Shown here: piece by piece, positions 1 to 11,099 of the stretch
Layout of the letters: each line of letters starts with the position of its first letter
Numbering within the stretch: the first letter of the stretch is position 1
Assembly (NCBI GenBank): GCA_037447655.1
Contig: JBBHKE010003477.1
Coordinates: 327,173 to 391,172 of the forward strand
Length of the DNA: 64,000 nucleotides
Reading direction: 5' to 3'
Source: Zygnema cylindricum
Taxonomy: Eukaryota > Streptophyta > Zygnematophyceae > Zygnematales > Zygnemataceae
Notes under the pieces: model-generated
What the model was told of the DNA's origin: nothing
Seen by the model: the letters and a program-made list of their open reading frames with translations, nothing else
Databases searched by the model: none
Position numbers and translations under genes: made by a program

Positions 1-111
1 AAAGGCTTCAGTGGCGAACAATTTGATGAGGTCCTCCCCAATGATCCGTTTGGGCAGAAAAATAAAGAAGCTAATGTTAATGTTACTTTGTCTAAGGAGT
101 AACTCCGAATT

Positions 112-776
112 TTGTTCGATGGACTTGTTCGCACCTTCGATGAACGACTCTCGGCTATTCAAAGGGGCAAGTTGCAAGGGTTTGATGATCCGGATCCAAA
201 TCCGGATGACGATGATGATGATGGTGATTCAGAAGGTGAAGGTAAAAAGAAAAAGAAGGAGAAAATTCGTAGAAGTAAAAGGAAAATGGACGAGGAAGAA
301 GATTTAGATCTCGGTAGTGAGGCCGAGGTTGAGGAGAATTTTCATATGTCCGGAAAATCAATGTTGTTTAATGGTTCGAATTATGCCGTTAGGAAGAAAT
401 ATACTTAAGGGAGATTAATCTTAAAAAATTTGTGGAAAATTATGAATGGAGAGGAGAGGGAACCAAAAGATCTCTTTAGTAAGAAATTGTGGAAGCGAAA
501 AGATATCGCCGCCACTAATTTTTTGATGCAAATTTTCCATGGTTCGGTTTTAGATCATTTCTTAGCTTATGGAAGTGTGTCATGCACGATTACATTTTAT
601 TGCCTATGGAGGAATTTCGACCCTATTATGACTTCATTGGATGCGGTTTCGGACCAATTTTGGAGTTAGTTATTATTGGGCCGGCAGGGCACCAAAAGCT
701 ATTTTTGAGAGACGATTTTGACTCCACCGTTTATTGTTTTGATCTGGAATCAAACGTCCTATTACATTCTATGTAG
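112..776 (+). pseudogene. Broken hydrophilic coding remnant, family not recognised
   Basis: An open stretch at 112-408 encodes an acidic run of aspartates followed by a lysine/arginine-rich block and a second acidic patch. The same frame reopens at 430-669 after a stop, and another frame (582-776) continues with ordinary-looking protein sequence, including a phenylalanine/tyrosine-rich part. The pattern of frame switches and stops suggests a decayed coding region, perhaps the 3' part of a retroelement gag or of a host gene whose start lies left of the window. I see no zinc knuckle, protease or polymerase motif. It is followed at once by the N run, so its end may be missing. Function unknown; it could also be chance open frames. 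Confidence 0.25.
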
Positions 777-891
777 CGTAGCTGATAGAACTTTACTTTA
801 CTTAATTTGGATAATTAGGCTACGAGATATGTTAGGTCAAAGTAGTCTTTTGGTACAGTTTTTGAAAACTTTGATGTACAGTAACTTTGCA

Positions 892-901
892 NNNNNNNNN
901 N
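892..901. other. Assembly gap (10 N)
   Basis: Ten N bases. The true gap length is not knowable from the sequence. Open frames that cross it are artefacts. Confidence 0.99.
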
Positions 902-1034
902 TAAAAACCCACACTGTTTACCCCTACTACTGCTACTAGCAAAGTATATGCACATTTTCACCACTCTTCCCATGTATACTGATAAAATATACATGCCGAC
1001 ACAAGCAGACATGCACAAAAATGATCACAACACA

Positions 1035-1264
1035 TAGCCATTCCTAAACGGCTATTGGCTATACCCGGAAAAAAGCTCATAGGCTATTAGCTATATAACC
1101 ATGCTATATAGCTGTAGCCAGAATAGCGGCTATTCATCGGTATTATCGGCTACTTATCGGCGATAAGACCGATGTCGATATATCGTACCAATATATCGAT
1201 TATCGGATACTCGAAAAAAGGCCCATATCGGTTATCGGCAAATCCTTACCGATACACAACACTA
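1035..1264 (+). mobile_element. Truncated hAT-like MITE, right end
   Basis: The segment shares its last ~130 bases, including the terminal ...CCGATACACAACACTA, with the complete element at 29973-30858. No TAGTGTTG left end is seen; the left part dissolves into repeated CTATTGGCTAT-like motifs. The element is therefore truncated or rearranged, possibly at the nearby N gap. It is non-coding and has lost one terminal inverted repeat. Confidence 0.55.
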
Positions 1265-1445
1265 GTAAAAACACGTACAGACGAACACAGCCGTACATAT
1301 AAAATAGTCATATGTACCCTTCTCACCACTTTTACACGTATATGAAACGATCATCGTCATCATCCCCATTTGTCACACCCAAAAATTCAATGTGGAACAA
1401 AAAAATCTTACACAGTACGTGAACTTTGTAAAAACAATTACATAA

Positions 1446-3336
1446 GGGTAATTTCGCATGTAACCGAAAATTTAGTCTTGTAACTTTGTTTTTAGGGAAA
1501 ATTCTCCGTACTACTTTCAGAGCATTCGTATGTAAAGAAATGAAATCGTTACTTTAGATTGTGACGAATGTCGACGTGGGTGTAATTTGTGACGGTTGTA
1601 GACGACTACAAAACTCGCGACAGTTGATGACATTTACAAAATAGCGACGGTTGTAGACGTCTAGCTACTTGTGACATTGTAGAATTTTAGGGTTTGTGAC
1701 ATTTTGGCATCATGCTCAAATTATGACAACGTCGACGTCAAAATTCTAAAACTTTCCACCATGGTTTTTCGATTTTGTTTTTTAGGGGGTGTCCCCATGT
1801 TTTAAAGTATATACTTTTCTCTGTCTTTTTTCCCTAAAATTCAGGGAACTTTGACAAAAACTTCAGCCGTACGAGAAAATCATTTTTACCAAAGAGTGAA
1901 CGTCAATTCGTACTTTGGATGTACGTCGTGTTTGTCGTCATGTGAACGCATTTTGGCGTTTTCCCCTTTTCGACCCCCGGGCAAGAGAATCCAGCCCAAA
2001 AAAAAACTTCTTTTAAAATCACCTCGAGGGGGTGTTTTTAGTTAAAGTACAGCTCTAACAGCGGATGAAAAACGACCCGCGCACGCGTCATGCGAGCGGG
2101 AAAATTTTAGGGCGAAGGAGAGTCCTCGCTATTTTTCTCCGTGCCCGTCACGCGCATGTACGGAAAAAAATTTGCGGGGGTCTCGGACCTCCATTTTCAT
2201 TCATGGGTCCTTTTCAAAATTATGCGCCGTAGTCGCCTCTCCCCTCTCCATCTCACACTATCGTTGTCATCTCACACTTTTTAGAATGAGACACGACAAT
2301 ATTGATATAAAATGAAAGATCTCAGATTTTTATTTTTTTTGATAATTTTTAGGTTATTTTTTAATGGCAAATCGAGTGAAAAAAGTCGAAAAAACGAAAT
2401 CGGAAAACCATGGCGGAAAGTTCTTGAATCCGTGACGTCGACGTTGTCATAAGTGAGCGTGATGTCACAATGTCACCAAACCCTAAACGTCTACAATTTC
2501 ACAAAAATCTAGACGTCTACCACTGTCGTTGTTTTTGTTGGCGTCGCTAATCGTCTGAAGTTTCGTAGTCGCCTTCAATCGTCACAAGTTGTACCTACGT
2601 CTACAACCATCACATGTCAAAGTTTCGATTTCATTTTCCCACATTAGGACGCTCTTCAAAGTAGTACGGAGAATCTTCACTACAGTCCAAAATACTTTAT
2701 CAAAGTACCGATTACATGGGGACACCCCTTAGTCTTTTCTCACTGTACTTGCCATCAAAATACGCCCAAAGATAGTAAAAAAAAAACTGTTTTTAAAGAT
2801 ATTTCATATGACACCATTATTGACGTTTTCCATTGCAAGAATTGTGAGATAGATGCGGTAGTGGGAGAGGGAGAGAGAGAGAGGCGCTTTCACAGAATTC
2901 ACTTTTGCGAAATGGCGTCCATTGGTCGCTGTACGGCAATCAGCTCACGAAAAACAGTACGCACAGGCTGGAAACATGCAGTGAGTTTTTTTTTTTGGTA
3001 CTCCGCGCACAAAATTGTAAAAAACTTGCGACACGTGCGACAGCATGTGCCTATTTGCTCGCCTCATGGAACTTCTTTTAAAATCACCTCGCGAGGTGAT
3101 TTTATGTAAAGTTTAAACATGAGCTGGAAGGATGCGAAAGTGGGTCGAAATGCACTAGACGGCAAATTGCATCGCGCTAGACGACAAATCGTAGTATATA
3201 TAAATTTCCAAGGTAACGCAACTTGAACGGTGGTAATTTCAATTTTTTGGTACGCCTACGGATTTTCTCGTTTTTTTTCTAAGTTATAGAAAACGACAAA
3301 AATTAACTGTAACTTTAGCACATGCGAAAGTACCCT
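1446..3336 (-). mobile_element. Long-TIR DNA transposon (MITE-like), split by a second copy
   Basis: The outer element runs from AAGGGTAATTTCGCATGTAACC near 1446 to GCACATGCGAAAGTACCCT near 3335. It is a reverse-orientation relative of the element in the kinase intron at 61386-62252. Its two halves, 1446-1783 and 2732-3336, rejoin into the continuous order seen in that copy (catggcgga block, ATACGCCCAAAGA block, GAGAGAGAG block, then a GGGTCGAAA block). Without the insert it is about 0.94 kb, against about 0.87 kb for the intron copy. No transposase is encoded. The superfamily is uncertain because no clear target duplication is visible. Confidence 0.6.
1784..2731 (+). mobile_element. Long-TIR DNA transposon nested in the previous element
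   Basis: The ends are inverted copies of each other: AGGGGGTGTCCCCATGT at the left and ATGGGGACACCCCTT at the right. The internal order matches the intron copy at 61386-62252: a GACCC block, a TTTTAAAATCACCTCGAGG block, a CTCTCCCCTCTCC block, then the catggcggaaag block and a right-terminal part rich in CGTCTAC/GTCACAA. It interrupts the outer element after a T run, so it is the younger insertion. Non-coding, about 0.95 kb. Confidence 0.65.
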
Positions 3337-4697
3337 AATTAACGATATATTTAAACTTAGGATGTACTCCGTTTTGGCGTTTTACTCCGGTTTGGAGTCG
3401 TCCTCTTTTCGACCCACTTCCAACTCACCTTCAAAATTTAACTGAAATAAAATCCAGGCGGTTTGCACACAATGGAAATGGATTGATGCTTTTTGTAAAT
3501 GATTGAGTGCCTTTAATCAGTGGTCGCGTTGGATATTAAATTTTAATGCACAATGGGAAAACGAGGGTTCGCCGATATCGTTTTTCTTTTGCTTTTACAC
3601 TGTGGGACGCCTTGAGGTTGTCGCCATCAAATAGCTCTTCATTAAGATGGTGTAAGGTGAATTAGCTTCAAAGTCATAAATCTTAAAAGAACTAACCAAA
3701 GATGGTAGTTAATGTTTGGGGTTTTCACAAAAATCCAAATTTAGGCAGATGACTAACACTTAGGTTTCCAATTGTCCCCTCACATCTTGAAGAGTGTGAT
3801 TGATCTGGAGTGCATCGAACCCTAAAGACCTTTCAATTTGGAGTTAGTGTGAGGGGAAAGAAGAATAACATTTGGTAATTATTGGTGGGAGAACTAGGCC
3901 CATCATCGATGGCTTAACTTTGGGAGATAAAAGCCCCCCAACGTTAAGTGAGAAAGAAGGCCATTTTAACAGTTTTTCAAAATTCGATGACCTACAAAAG
4001 TGAAAGTTTTATTTAAACTCATCCACACGAGTGGTTCTGCGAGTAAGGGCAATATTCCAACCACAACCCCGCTAAAAGATCGGGCGAGAATTGAAAGAGT
4101 AGACATGGAGGAAGGTGGAGTCAAATATAATTCCTTTGTTCTTGATGATGATGATAATTATTTTTGGTGATGATATGGGAAAAGATAGATTTCCTCCCTC
4201 AAGTACCTAACTATTTTGCTCTGTCACTTCGCATCCAAAAACCTTCCAATTGAGACAAAAACAAATGAAATTTTTGTCACTATTCGAATAGAGAAAGTTT
4301 TAAACAATACACGTCCTCATGCTCTTAAGATTGAGGGTGGAACATACTCTATTAGCGTGAAGTACCTATAAGACAATCTATCCTACTAAAATGAGATTAA
4401 AGTTCTTACAATGACTTTCTACTTTGCCACTAAAACACATACATAAGTAGCATAAATTTTCCTCTCTTAAAATAACTTTTATTAGCTTGTATTTCTCCTA
4501 AAACTTAAAATAATATTTTTGAATCAACACGTAGTTTTATTCAAACTCACTAAAATAACAATATCCTCTATAAGGCTTCTAACATTTTTATTGAGGTGTA
4601 TTATCTAAGGGTACCCTAGATTCCTCTCTCTCATTTTTTCTCTCTCCCTCCCCTCTATTGCCTCTCCCCTTTATCTTCTCTCTCATATTCTTTGGTT
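3337..4697. other. Gene-free stretch
   Basis: AT-rich sequence without a convincing coding frame, RNA gene or array. The end (about 4618-4686) is a CT-rich, TC-repeat-like tract just before the 5' direct repeat. I recognise nothing else. Confidence 0.5.
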
Positions 4698-5294
4698 TGT
4701 GTATTTTGTTAATAGTGTAGATTTATTTATTCTGACATACCTTGAATTATTCGGGTATACTCACATTAATTTAAGGAGATGGTAGATTACGTACGGCTGG
4801 TATGCCTCCGTACCTTTAGTAGTGAACCTGAGTATAAACTTGTAGGACTTAGTTTATTTTAGTATCACAGTGAAGTTTATCAAAGCAATGGCAAACTGTT
4901 TTTCTGCAACTTTGACCTGACGGTGTTATCACCCTGATTGATGTTTTTGTATGAAAATTTGTAGAGATATTCTTTGACCTACAAACTATATGTGTGTATA
5001 GTTTCATTCTGTTTTGTCAATTTTGTAGATTTATGTGGGAAGTCTACTTGGTTAGATTGAGAAGTTGTCAGCTGTTTTTGGGAAACTCTGGAGCCTATAT
5101 CTTCTAGATTCCTTAGTGGATTTGGCTGCAACTTTGGGAGCTTACAGTGTCTATGGTATACTGCATATTGATGCAGTTTGAAGTGATTTTGTTTACTGTG
5201 GATTAATCTGTGCTGTCTGAAACACAGCTGTTTTGGGGTAGTCTGTGGGTGTCTTCCGTGAGTAATCCATGGCTGAAATAGGCTATGGACAATA
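4698..5294 (+). repeat. Left ~0.6 kb direct repeat (putative LTR)
   Basis: The segment from TGTGTATT to about CTATGGACAA is repeated with few differences at 8634-9224 in the same orientation, flanking a copia-type gag remnant. That arrangement suggests long terminal repeats. Against this, no TGGTATCAGAGC-type primer site follows, no polypurine tract precedes the right copy, and I find no matching target duplication. The gag reading frame begins only a few bases after it. A third, much diverged relative lies at about 34760-35110. Confidence 0.55.
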
Positions 5295-5298
5295 GTAT

Positions 5299-5975
5299 AT
5301 GGCCCCACGCCCATGGCTACCCATATTTGATGGATCTAACTATTGCTATTGGAAGTGTGTGCTCGAGAGCTACTTCGAGGTGATGGGGCAAATGGATGTG
5401 GTGGATGGGACCTTGGCCGAAACATCAAGTGGACGGGAAAGGAAGAACCTTGAGTGTCTAAGGGCTATCAAGAACTCCTTAACAGAGAAATTGGTAATGA
5501 CATACTTTAAGTTGAAATGTGCAGCTGAACTATGGGAAAGTCTAGAATGTAGGTATTCATGGACTTCTTTGTATCATTGGTTTAGTAGGGCTACTAAACT
5601 TTTTGGATATAAGTATGTAGGCGGAAGCATGGTGGAATATTGTACTGGTATAGAAAGATTGTTTGCAGAAAATGCTTTGGCAGGAGGATGAATATGCTTT
5701 GGCAGGAGGATGCTTTACAGATGCTCAACAAATTGTTTTATTAATGAGAGGATTACCTAGTGACTATAGAGATGCATCAAAAAGAATAGCTCACATCGAT
5801 TAAAGGGATTGAAACTTGAGCCAAGCAACCCGCATAGTGTTAGAGGAAGAAGATTGGAAAAAGTTTTTTGAGAGGAATATGGAGGTCTCTAAGTCTCAGT
5901 TTTAGAAAATTAGAAGTAATAGTGAATCCATTTAGGTCTCTAAGTCTCAGTTTCAGAAAATTAAAAGTAATAGTG
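5299..5975 (+). pseudogene. Ty1/copia-type gag remnant
   Basis: The frame at 5299-5691 (about 130 aa) starts with a motif typical of plant copia gag (UBN2/DUF4219 type): a leucine-proline-x-phenylalanine-x-GSNY start, then tryptophan 11-12 residues into the motif, and a VVDG turn near residue 38. It ends where a ~22 bp tandem duplication (AATATGCTTTGGCAGGAGGA units, about 5668-5711) breaks the frame. Downstream, other frames keep gag-like sequence up to about 5805. A 51 bp tandem duplication follows at about 5882-5980. No protease, integrase or reverse transcriptase is found between the two flanking repeats, so any movement needed enzymes from elsewhere. Confidence 0.6.
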
Positions 5976-5979
5976 AATC

Positions 5980-6060
5980 CGGAAATGGACTTAAGAATTG
6001 TTTTTACTGTAAAGATTTGTAAAGATTTAGGACATACCTTCAGGGTATGTCCATCATATA
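5980..6060 (+). pseudogene. CCHC zinc-knuckle remnant of the copia gag
   Basis: A cysteine-x2-cysteine pair is followed by spaced glycine-histidine and cysteine codons, as in the CX2CX4HX4C knuckle that binds RNA in copia capsid proteins. A short direct duplication (AAAGATTTGT twice, about 6010-6029) splits the knuckle and shifts the frame. This supports the retroelement identity of the upstream frame and shows that the copy is dead. Confidence 0.55.
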
Positions 6061-6386
6061 AAAGTGCATGTGATTTAGGAGAATTTAGAGATGGATGGGA
6101 CAACAACCGAGTTCGACCCTCAATAAGGAGGGAAACAAGTGCTTTTGTGAATGAGGGACAAGATTCGACAGGTGACAAAAGGCTTACACCTTCTGTCGAC
6201 GAATTCATTTACTTACCGACTATCTACGTTTTTTCGGAATATGGTGAAAGAGGAAAGAAAGGGAAAATTTGTTGTCACCGAAAATGGATCGGAGAAAGTT
6301 GTAACAGAAAAGGATTCGGTTAGTCAATGTTTCCAGTGATAGATTGGTGAGTGACACAACGAAAGGGGTTACTGAAATAGGAGGAG

Positions 6387-6833
6387 TTGAAGGAAGTAAA
6401 GGGCACTCGAAAGTGGAAGTGGAAGGAACTAAAAATAGTGTGGTCACCGAAGATAGTGTGGAGAAAAGAGAGTGAAAAAGACTCGGTGTTTGTGAGTCTA
6501 TCTTGTGATAAATTGGTGAGTGATAAGGAATTACAAGAGGAAGAGGTTATTGAAGTGAGAATAGTAGAAAGAAGTGAAGGTGATTCGAAAGTGGAAACTG
6601 AAAATAATTTGCATGAGGTGATTAATACACTTAGAGAAGGAGAGAGGAAAAATGTTCAGAAAATTGGAGTAAGAGAGGAAGTTTATAATATTGGAAAAGA
6701 AAACAAAAGTTCGAAAATTGAGGAAATACCAAAATTTATTAAGAAAACAAAGAAAAGAAGTAAAAGTCAAAGGATAAACCATAGAAGGAAACATGTGCAG
6801 AAAGTGGTCAAAAGAAAGCATCGTGAAAAATAA
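6387..6833 (+). CDS. Lys/Glu-rich ORF in place of pol, unknown function
   Basis: About 148 codons of highly charged, low-complexity sequence, with a lysine/arginine-rich C-terminus resembling a nucleic-acid-binding tail or nuclear localisation signal. The nucleotide sequence from about 6300 to 6610 contains an internal diverged duplication: the stretch with GATTCGG..TTGGTGAGTGA near 6313-6355 recurs near 6480-6520. The reading frame therefore seems built from tandem units. It lies between the gag remnant and the right repeat, where a copia element would have pol. I recognise no family. It may be a captured or expanded host segment, or chance open frame in A-rich DNA. Confidence 0.3.
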   Translation: MKEVKGTRKWKWKELKIVWSPKIVWRKESEKDSVFVSLSCDKLVSDKELQEEEVIEVRIVERSEGDSKVETENNLHEVINTLREGERKNVQKIGVREEVYNIGKENKSSKIEEIPKFIKKTKKRSKSQRINHRRKHVQKVVKRKHREK

Positions 6834-7019
6834 TTTTAGGGAGGTAATTATCTTTGACATTCAGTAATGTTTTGAGGAATTTCGGATTTAGCACTTTGAA
6901 TTTTTGAAATTGTTTGAGAAGGAAAGTTTTACTTTTGAAGACCAAGAAATAGGTATTGAAAGCAATGGTGTGTTTAGGAAGGACGGATTTTAGAAGACAT
7001 GGCAGGAGACAGCTGGAGC

Positions 7020-7075
7020 AGTGGTGACGTCAGCTAAAGCAATGGTGACGTCATCAGAAACAGTGGTGACGCTTG
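7020..7075 (+). repeat. 21-bp tandem repeat with two TGACGTCA palindromes
   Basis: Three tandem units built on AGCAGTGGTGACGTCA. The palindrome TGACGTCA lies at 7025-7032 and 7046-7053; the third copy is TGACGC. TGACGTCA is the core bound by many plant bZIP factors, but no promoter context is demonstrated. Confidence 0.6.
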
Positions 7076-7787
7076 AACGAAAGGAGAAGGGGAGTAAATT
7101 TGGAGGTACAAAAATGTACAATAACACTTGACACGCTGCATATTTTATTCCGGGTGCACGAAACTAAAATTTCGGGGGAGTGTTGTTTTTGAAATGTTAG
7201 TTTCGTGCGTACGACACACTTTGTGCGCACGCGACGTTTCGTGCATAATTTATTAAATGAATTTAATGTGGCTGTACGAATGGATTTTCGGGTTGGGGGA
7301 GAAGTGAAATTAATTGAAGTTCGACGTACGAAATAATAATTTGTGACGCGAACCAACACACGTAATTTATGGAATGCGTTGGAGAAATGGACGGCGGATC
7401 GTGAAGCGATCCGACGTAAGATATTAGAAGAGGTTGAAATGGTACGTCGCACGTACGAAACATAATGCGACGGTGGCATTTATGGAAAAGGACGCGACGG
7501 TACAAAGAATCTTATTTGACAGGTGTACTTTAAATCTGGTAGGCGTAATTTATGGCGAAGTACGTAATTGCGGTATGGACAAATTTGGATGGTTTGACGT
7601 CGTTTCGTCAAGTGGACTTTGGGACCACGTGGCGTGACATCAAGGGTGTCGAATAAAAGCTACGGACGGCGGACAAAGGCACCCGTAATCTTTCATGGAG
7701 TGGGGACGCGAAATCGCGTCAAATCACAAGATGTACATTTTGGACGTCCCGGATTGTTTGACGAAATTCGAGGAGTTTCTTGACTGA

Positions 7788-8535
7788 GGGTGACGTTCCA
7801 TTAGGCGGTCCCAGTAAATGTACGGACAAGTCTACTAGCAGCGTTTACTGGAAGTCCGCTCCATTGTGTCGGCCTAGTAACAAATTCTACTCAATTATGA
7901 TTGGCGCCACGTAGGTTAGAGTCCAGATTCTAAAAATCTTGAAAAAAATCTACAAACGTAATATCTGTACGAAATTTCTGTACCACCGGAGGTTATTAAT
8001 GATTCGTACATAAAGTTTTTGGCTAGGTTTTGATTTTCAAAATGGATAGTCAAAATTTCGAAACGGAATGGCAAAAGACGCGACAAACCTTGAAGGTCGC
8101 GGCAAACGTTGAATGTCGGTGGATGTCAGACGGAGCGTGCGAGGATATTTTGACCTGACCTGCATTCAACGTGGCAGGAGGCACATGGCATGTACGTGGC
8201 ATGTACGACGTGCAGGCCTGTGATCGCTTGTACAACGTAGATATTTTTTAGCTTTTCACGTGTACCAATGGAAATCATCTAGTGGGCCCCAACTCTCCTC
8301 GGCGAGGAGAGTTGGGGCCCACTAGATGATGTGCTCGATTGCTTCGCGGATCTCAAAATGTGAAACATCCAACGGTCAGGAATTACGCCTACATCATTGG
8401 AGCTTCCCGACAGCTTTCCAGTAACGATGTTTCGTCTGACAAAAAAAATTGTTTGGTACGTCTCTGTACGGCACTGTACGAAAACGTACGGCGTCCAGTA
8501 ACGAACCCCACTTTTCGTCTAATGGAACGTCACCC
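7788..8535 (+). mobile_element. PIF/Harbinger-like MITE, copy 1
   Basis: 748 bp element with termini GGGTGACGTTCCATTAG and CTAATGGAACGTCACCC, an exact inverted match. It is flanked by the 3-bp duplication TGA (7785-7787 and 8536-8538). A TNA-type 3-bp target duplication is the hallmark of the PIF/Harbinger superfamily. The middle carries a perfect palindrome at 8274-8330. No transposase frame is present. It lies between the two direct repeats of the copia-type element. Confidence 0.75.
8274..8330. repeat. Perfect 28-bp palindrome with 1-base spacer
   Basis: The left arm (8274-8301) and the right arm (8303-8330) are exact reverse complements around a single G. The GC-rich core CTCCTCGGCGAGGAG recurs in related form at the centre of sister elements. 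If transcribed it would fold into a stable long hairpin. Confidence 0.9.
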
Positions 8536-8633
8536 TGACTCAGCATACGATTTTGTGAGATTGTGTGTACTTGTAAATATTTGTGAGATTGTGTGTACTT
8601 GTAAATATTTGTAACAACAGTGGTTTGTCTTTT

Positions 8634-9224
8634 TGTGTATTAGTTAATAATGTAGATTTATTTATTCTGACATCCCTTGAATTATTCGGGTATACTCACA
8701 TTAATTTAAGGAGATGGTAGATTACGTACGGCTGGGATGCCTCCGTACATTTAGTAGTGAACCTGGGTATAAATTTGTAGGACTTGTTTATTTTGGTATC
8801 ATAGTGAAGTTTATCTGAGCAATGGCAGACTGTTTTTCTGCAACTTTGACCTGATGGTGTGATCACCCTGATTGATGTTTTTGTATGAAACTTTGTAGAG
8901 ATATTTTTTGACCTACAAACTATATGTGTGTATAGTTTCATTCTGTTTTGTCAATTCTGTAGATTTCTGTGGGAAGTCTACTTGGTTAGTTTGAGAAGTT
9001 GTCAGCTGTTTTTGGGAAACTCTGGTATATCTTCTAGATTCCTTGGTGGATTTGGCTGCAACTTTGGGAGTTTACAGTGTTTATGGTATACTGCATATTG
9101 ATGCAGTTTGAGGTGATTTTGTTTATTGTGGAGTAATCTGTGCTGTCTGAAACACAGCTGTTTTGGGGTAGTCTGTGGGTGTCTTCCGTGAGTAATCCAT
9201 GGCTGAAGTAAGCTATGGACAACA
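8634..9224 (+). repeat. Right ~0.6 kb direct repeat (putative LTR)
   Basis: Same-orientation partner of 4698-5294, with matching blocks throughout (for example GAATTATTCGGGTATACTCA and GGTAGTCTGTGGGTGTCTTC). Small indels separate the two. A 31-bp tandem duplication (GTGAGATTGTGTGTACTTG units, about 8553-8612) sits just before it, where a polypurine tract would be expected. Confidence 0.55.
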
Positions 9225-9489
9225 GGAACGTGGAAAAAAGATTTAAAAATATGTAGGAATGTGGCAAAGGGATTTTTTTTTTGGGTAGTTAAGTGTGTAT
9301 ATGGTTCTAAAATTAGGTTTTTTTTAACATATTTTGTAGTTCATTTGTTGTCATCTTACTCCTTTTTGTGTGCTTGCTTTGCAATTAAAATGAATTAAGT
9401 GTTGTATTGTTCACGGTGTAATGTTATCGTGTTGTAGTTTTGTTGTGCTTTTGGTTGAACATTGAAACTCTATGTAAATTGTTGCTGAC
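9225..9489. other. Gene-free stretch
   Basis: AT-rich spacer between the putative right LTR and the T-rich array. Nothing recognised. Confidence 0.5.
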
Positions 9490-10935
9490 ATGGTTTTTCA
9501 AACTGTTCACACCGATTTTCTCCAAATGTTTTTTTTTCCTAGTTGTTTGTCCAGACCGCTTTTCCTAACTGTTTTTCATATTCTTTTTTCCAGTCATTTT
9601 TTCAATCCGTTTTTTCAGATTTTTCAATCCATTTATACAGACCGTTTTTCCAGACCAGTTTTTTCAGACTGTTTTGTCAGGCCGATTTTTCAAACTCTTT
9701 TTTTAAGACCGTCTTTTCGGTCCGTTTTTTAGGTTCGATTTTCCAAACTGTATTTTCAAATCGTTTTTTTAGACCTGTTTTGGATCGTTTTTCAGTCTTT
9801 TTTTTCAGATCGTATTTTTAGACCGTTTTTCCATATCTTTAGACCGTTTTCTCGACCGTTTTTTAGTCCCATTTTTGGGATTGTTTTTTCAAAACGTTTT
9901 TTAGGTCGGTTTTTACTCCTATTTTTCGACCGTTTTTTAACCAATTTTACGTCCGTTTTAGAACCGTATTTATACCGTTTTGTATCGTTTCTTGGTCACC
10001 GTTTTTCCTAACGTTTTTTTACCCGTTTTTCTGTATTCTTTTTTTTTTTTTAAACCAGTTTTAGACCGTTTTTTCAGTCCGTTTTTTCAGTTTTTTTTTT
10101 CAGTGTGTTTCCAAGTCCGTGTTTCCAGTCCATTTTTTAATTCCTTTTTTTCATTCCTTTTGCTGAAACAGTTTTTCTGCTGTTTTCCTTGCCATTTTTC
10201 GACAGTTATCTCCGCCGTTTTCTCCGCCATTATTTTGACAGTTTTTTCTCTGTTTTTTTTGATGTTTTTTTACCTTTATTTCAACCGTTTTTTTTGACCG
10301 TTTTTCAGACCGTTTTTTCACTGCTTTTTTTACCTTTTCCAACCGTTTTTTTAGACCGTGTTTTCAAACCGTCTTTTCAGTCCGTTTTTTCATATAGTTT
10401 TTGACCCTTTTTTCATACCGTTTTTTCAGACAATTTTTAGGTATGTTTTTTTTTTACCATTTTTTTCTTTTTGGACCGTTTTTCATAACCTTTTTTCAGA
10501 CCGTTTTTTCAGTCCTTTATTTCAATTCGTTTTTTCCACCTTTTTTTCCATCATTATTTCGACTGTTTTTGCAAACCGTTTTTTCAAACCGTTGTTTTCG
10601 ACATTTCTTCGACCGTTTTTTCAATTGTTTTCCAGCCGTTTTTCAATCCCTTTTTCAGTCCATTCTTTCAGATCGTTTTTTACAGTCCGCTTTTTCAGAC
10701 TGTTTCTTGAGACCGTCTTTCCGGGCTGTTCTTTCAGTCTATTTGTAGACCGTTTTTTAAGACCGTTTTTTTTAACAAATTTTTTGTACCGTTGTCTAAA
10801 CCATTTTTTCTGACAGTTTTTCAGAGTTTATTTACTGTTAATTTCGGTCCGTTTTTCAGCAAGTTTTTTCAAATTGTTTTCTCACTGTTGTTTCTGCTAG
10901 TTTTTTCATACCGGTTTTTTCTGCGTTTTTCTATG
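9490..10935. repeat. T-rich degenerate array, ~12-13 bp unit (CCGTTTTTTCAGA)
   Basis: About 1.45 kb made of degenerate tandem units resembling ACCGTTTTTTCAG, with T runs on the plus strand throughout and strong strand asymmetry. Long open frames across it in several phases are phenylalanine/serine-rich by composition and should not be called genes. Unit length and sequence drift gradually, which points to old slippage or unequal exchange. Confidence 0.85.
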
Positions 10936-11099
10936 TTCCTGAATCTTAAGTTTTAGAATTTCTTTGTTGCAACAGGAAATAGGCTTCTAGCCTATATCAT
11001 TCAGAAAATTGTTGCTCTTTATTTGCACTACTAGCACGAGATAAATTACCAATCTTGTACAAACTTATAAGCACAACATTGTGGAGCGAAAGAGTTTGG

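Noticed and set aside
4698-9224. Confident LTR retrotransposon with both boundaries
   Set aside because: No primer site, polypurine tract or target duplication is visible, so the flanking repeats are called only putative LTRs.
9490-10813. Phe/Ser-rich frames of about 100-150 codons
   Set aside because: Product of the T-rich CCGTTTTTTCAG array.
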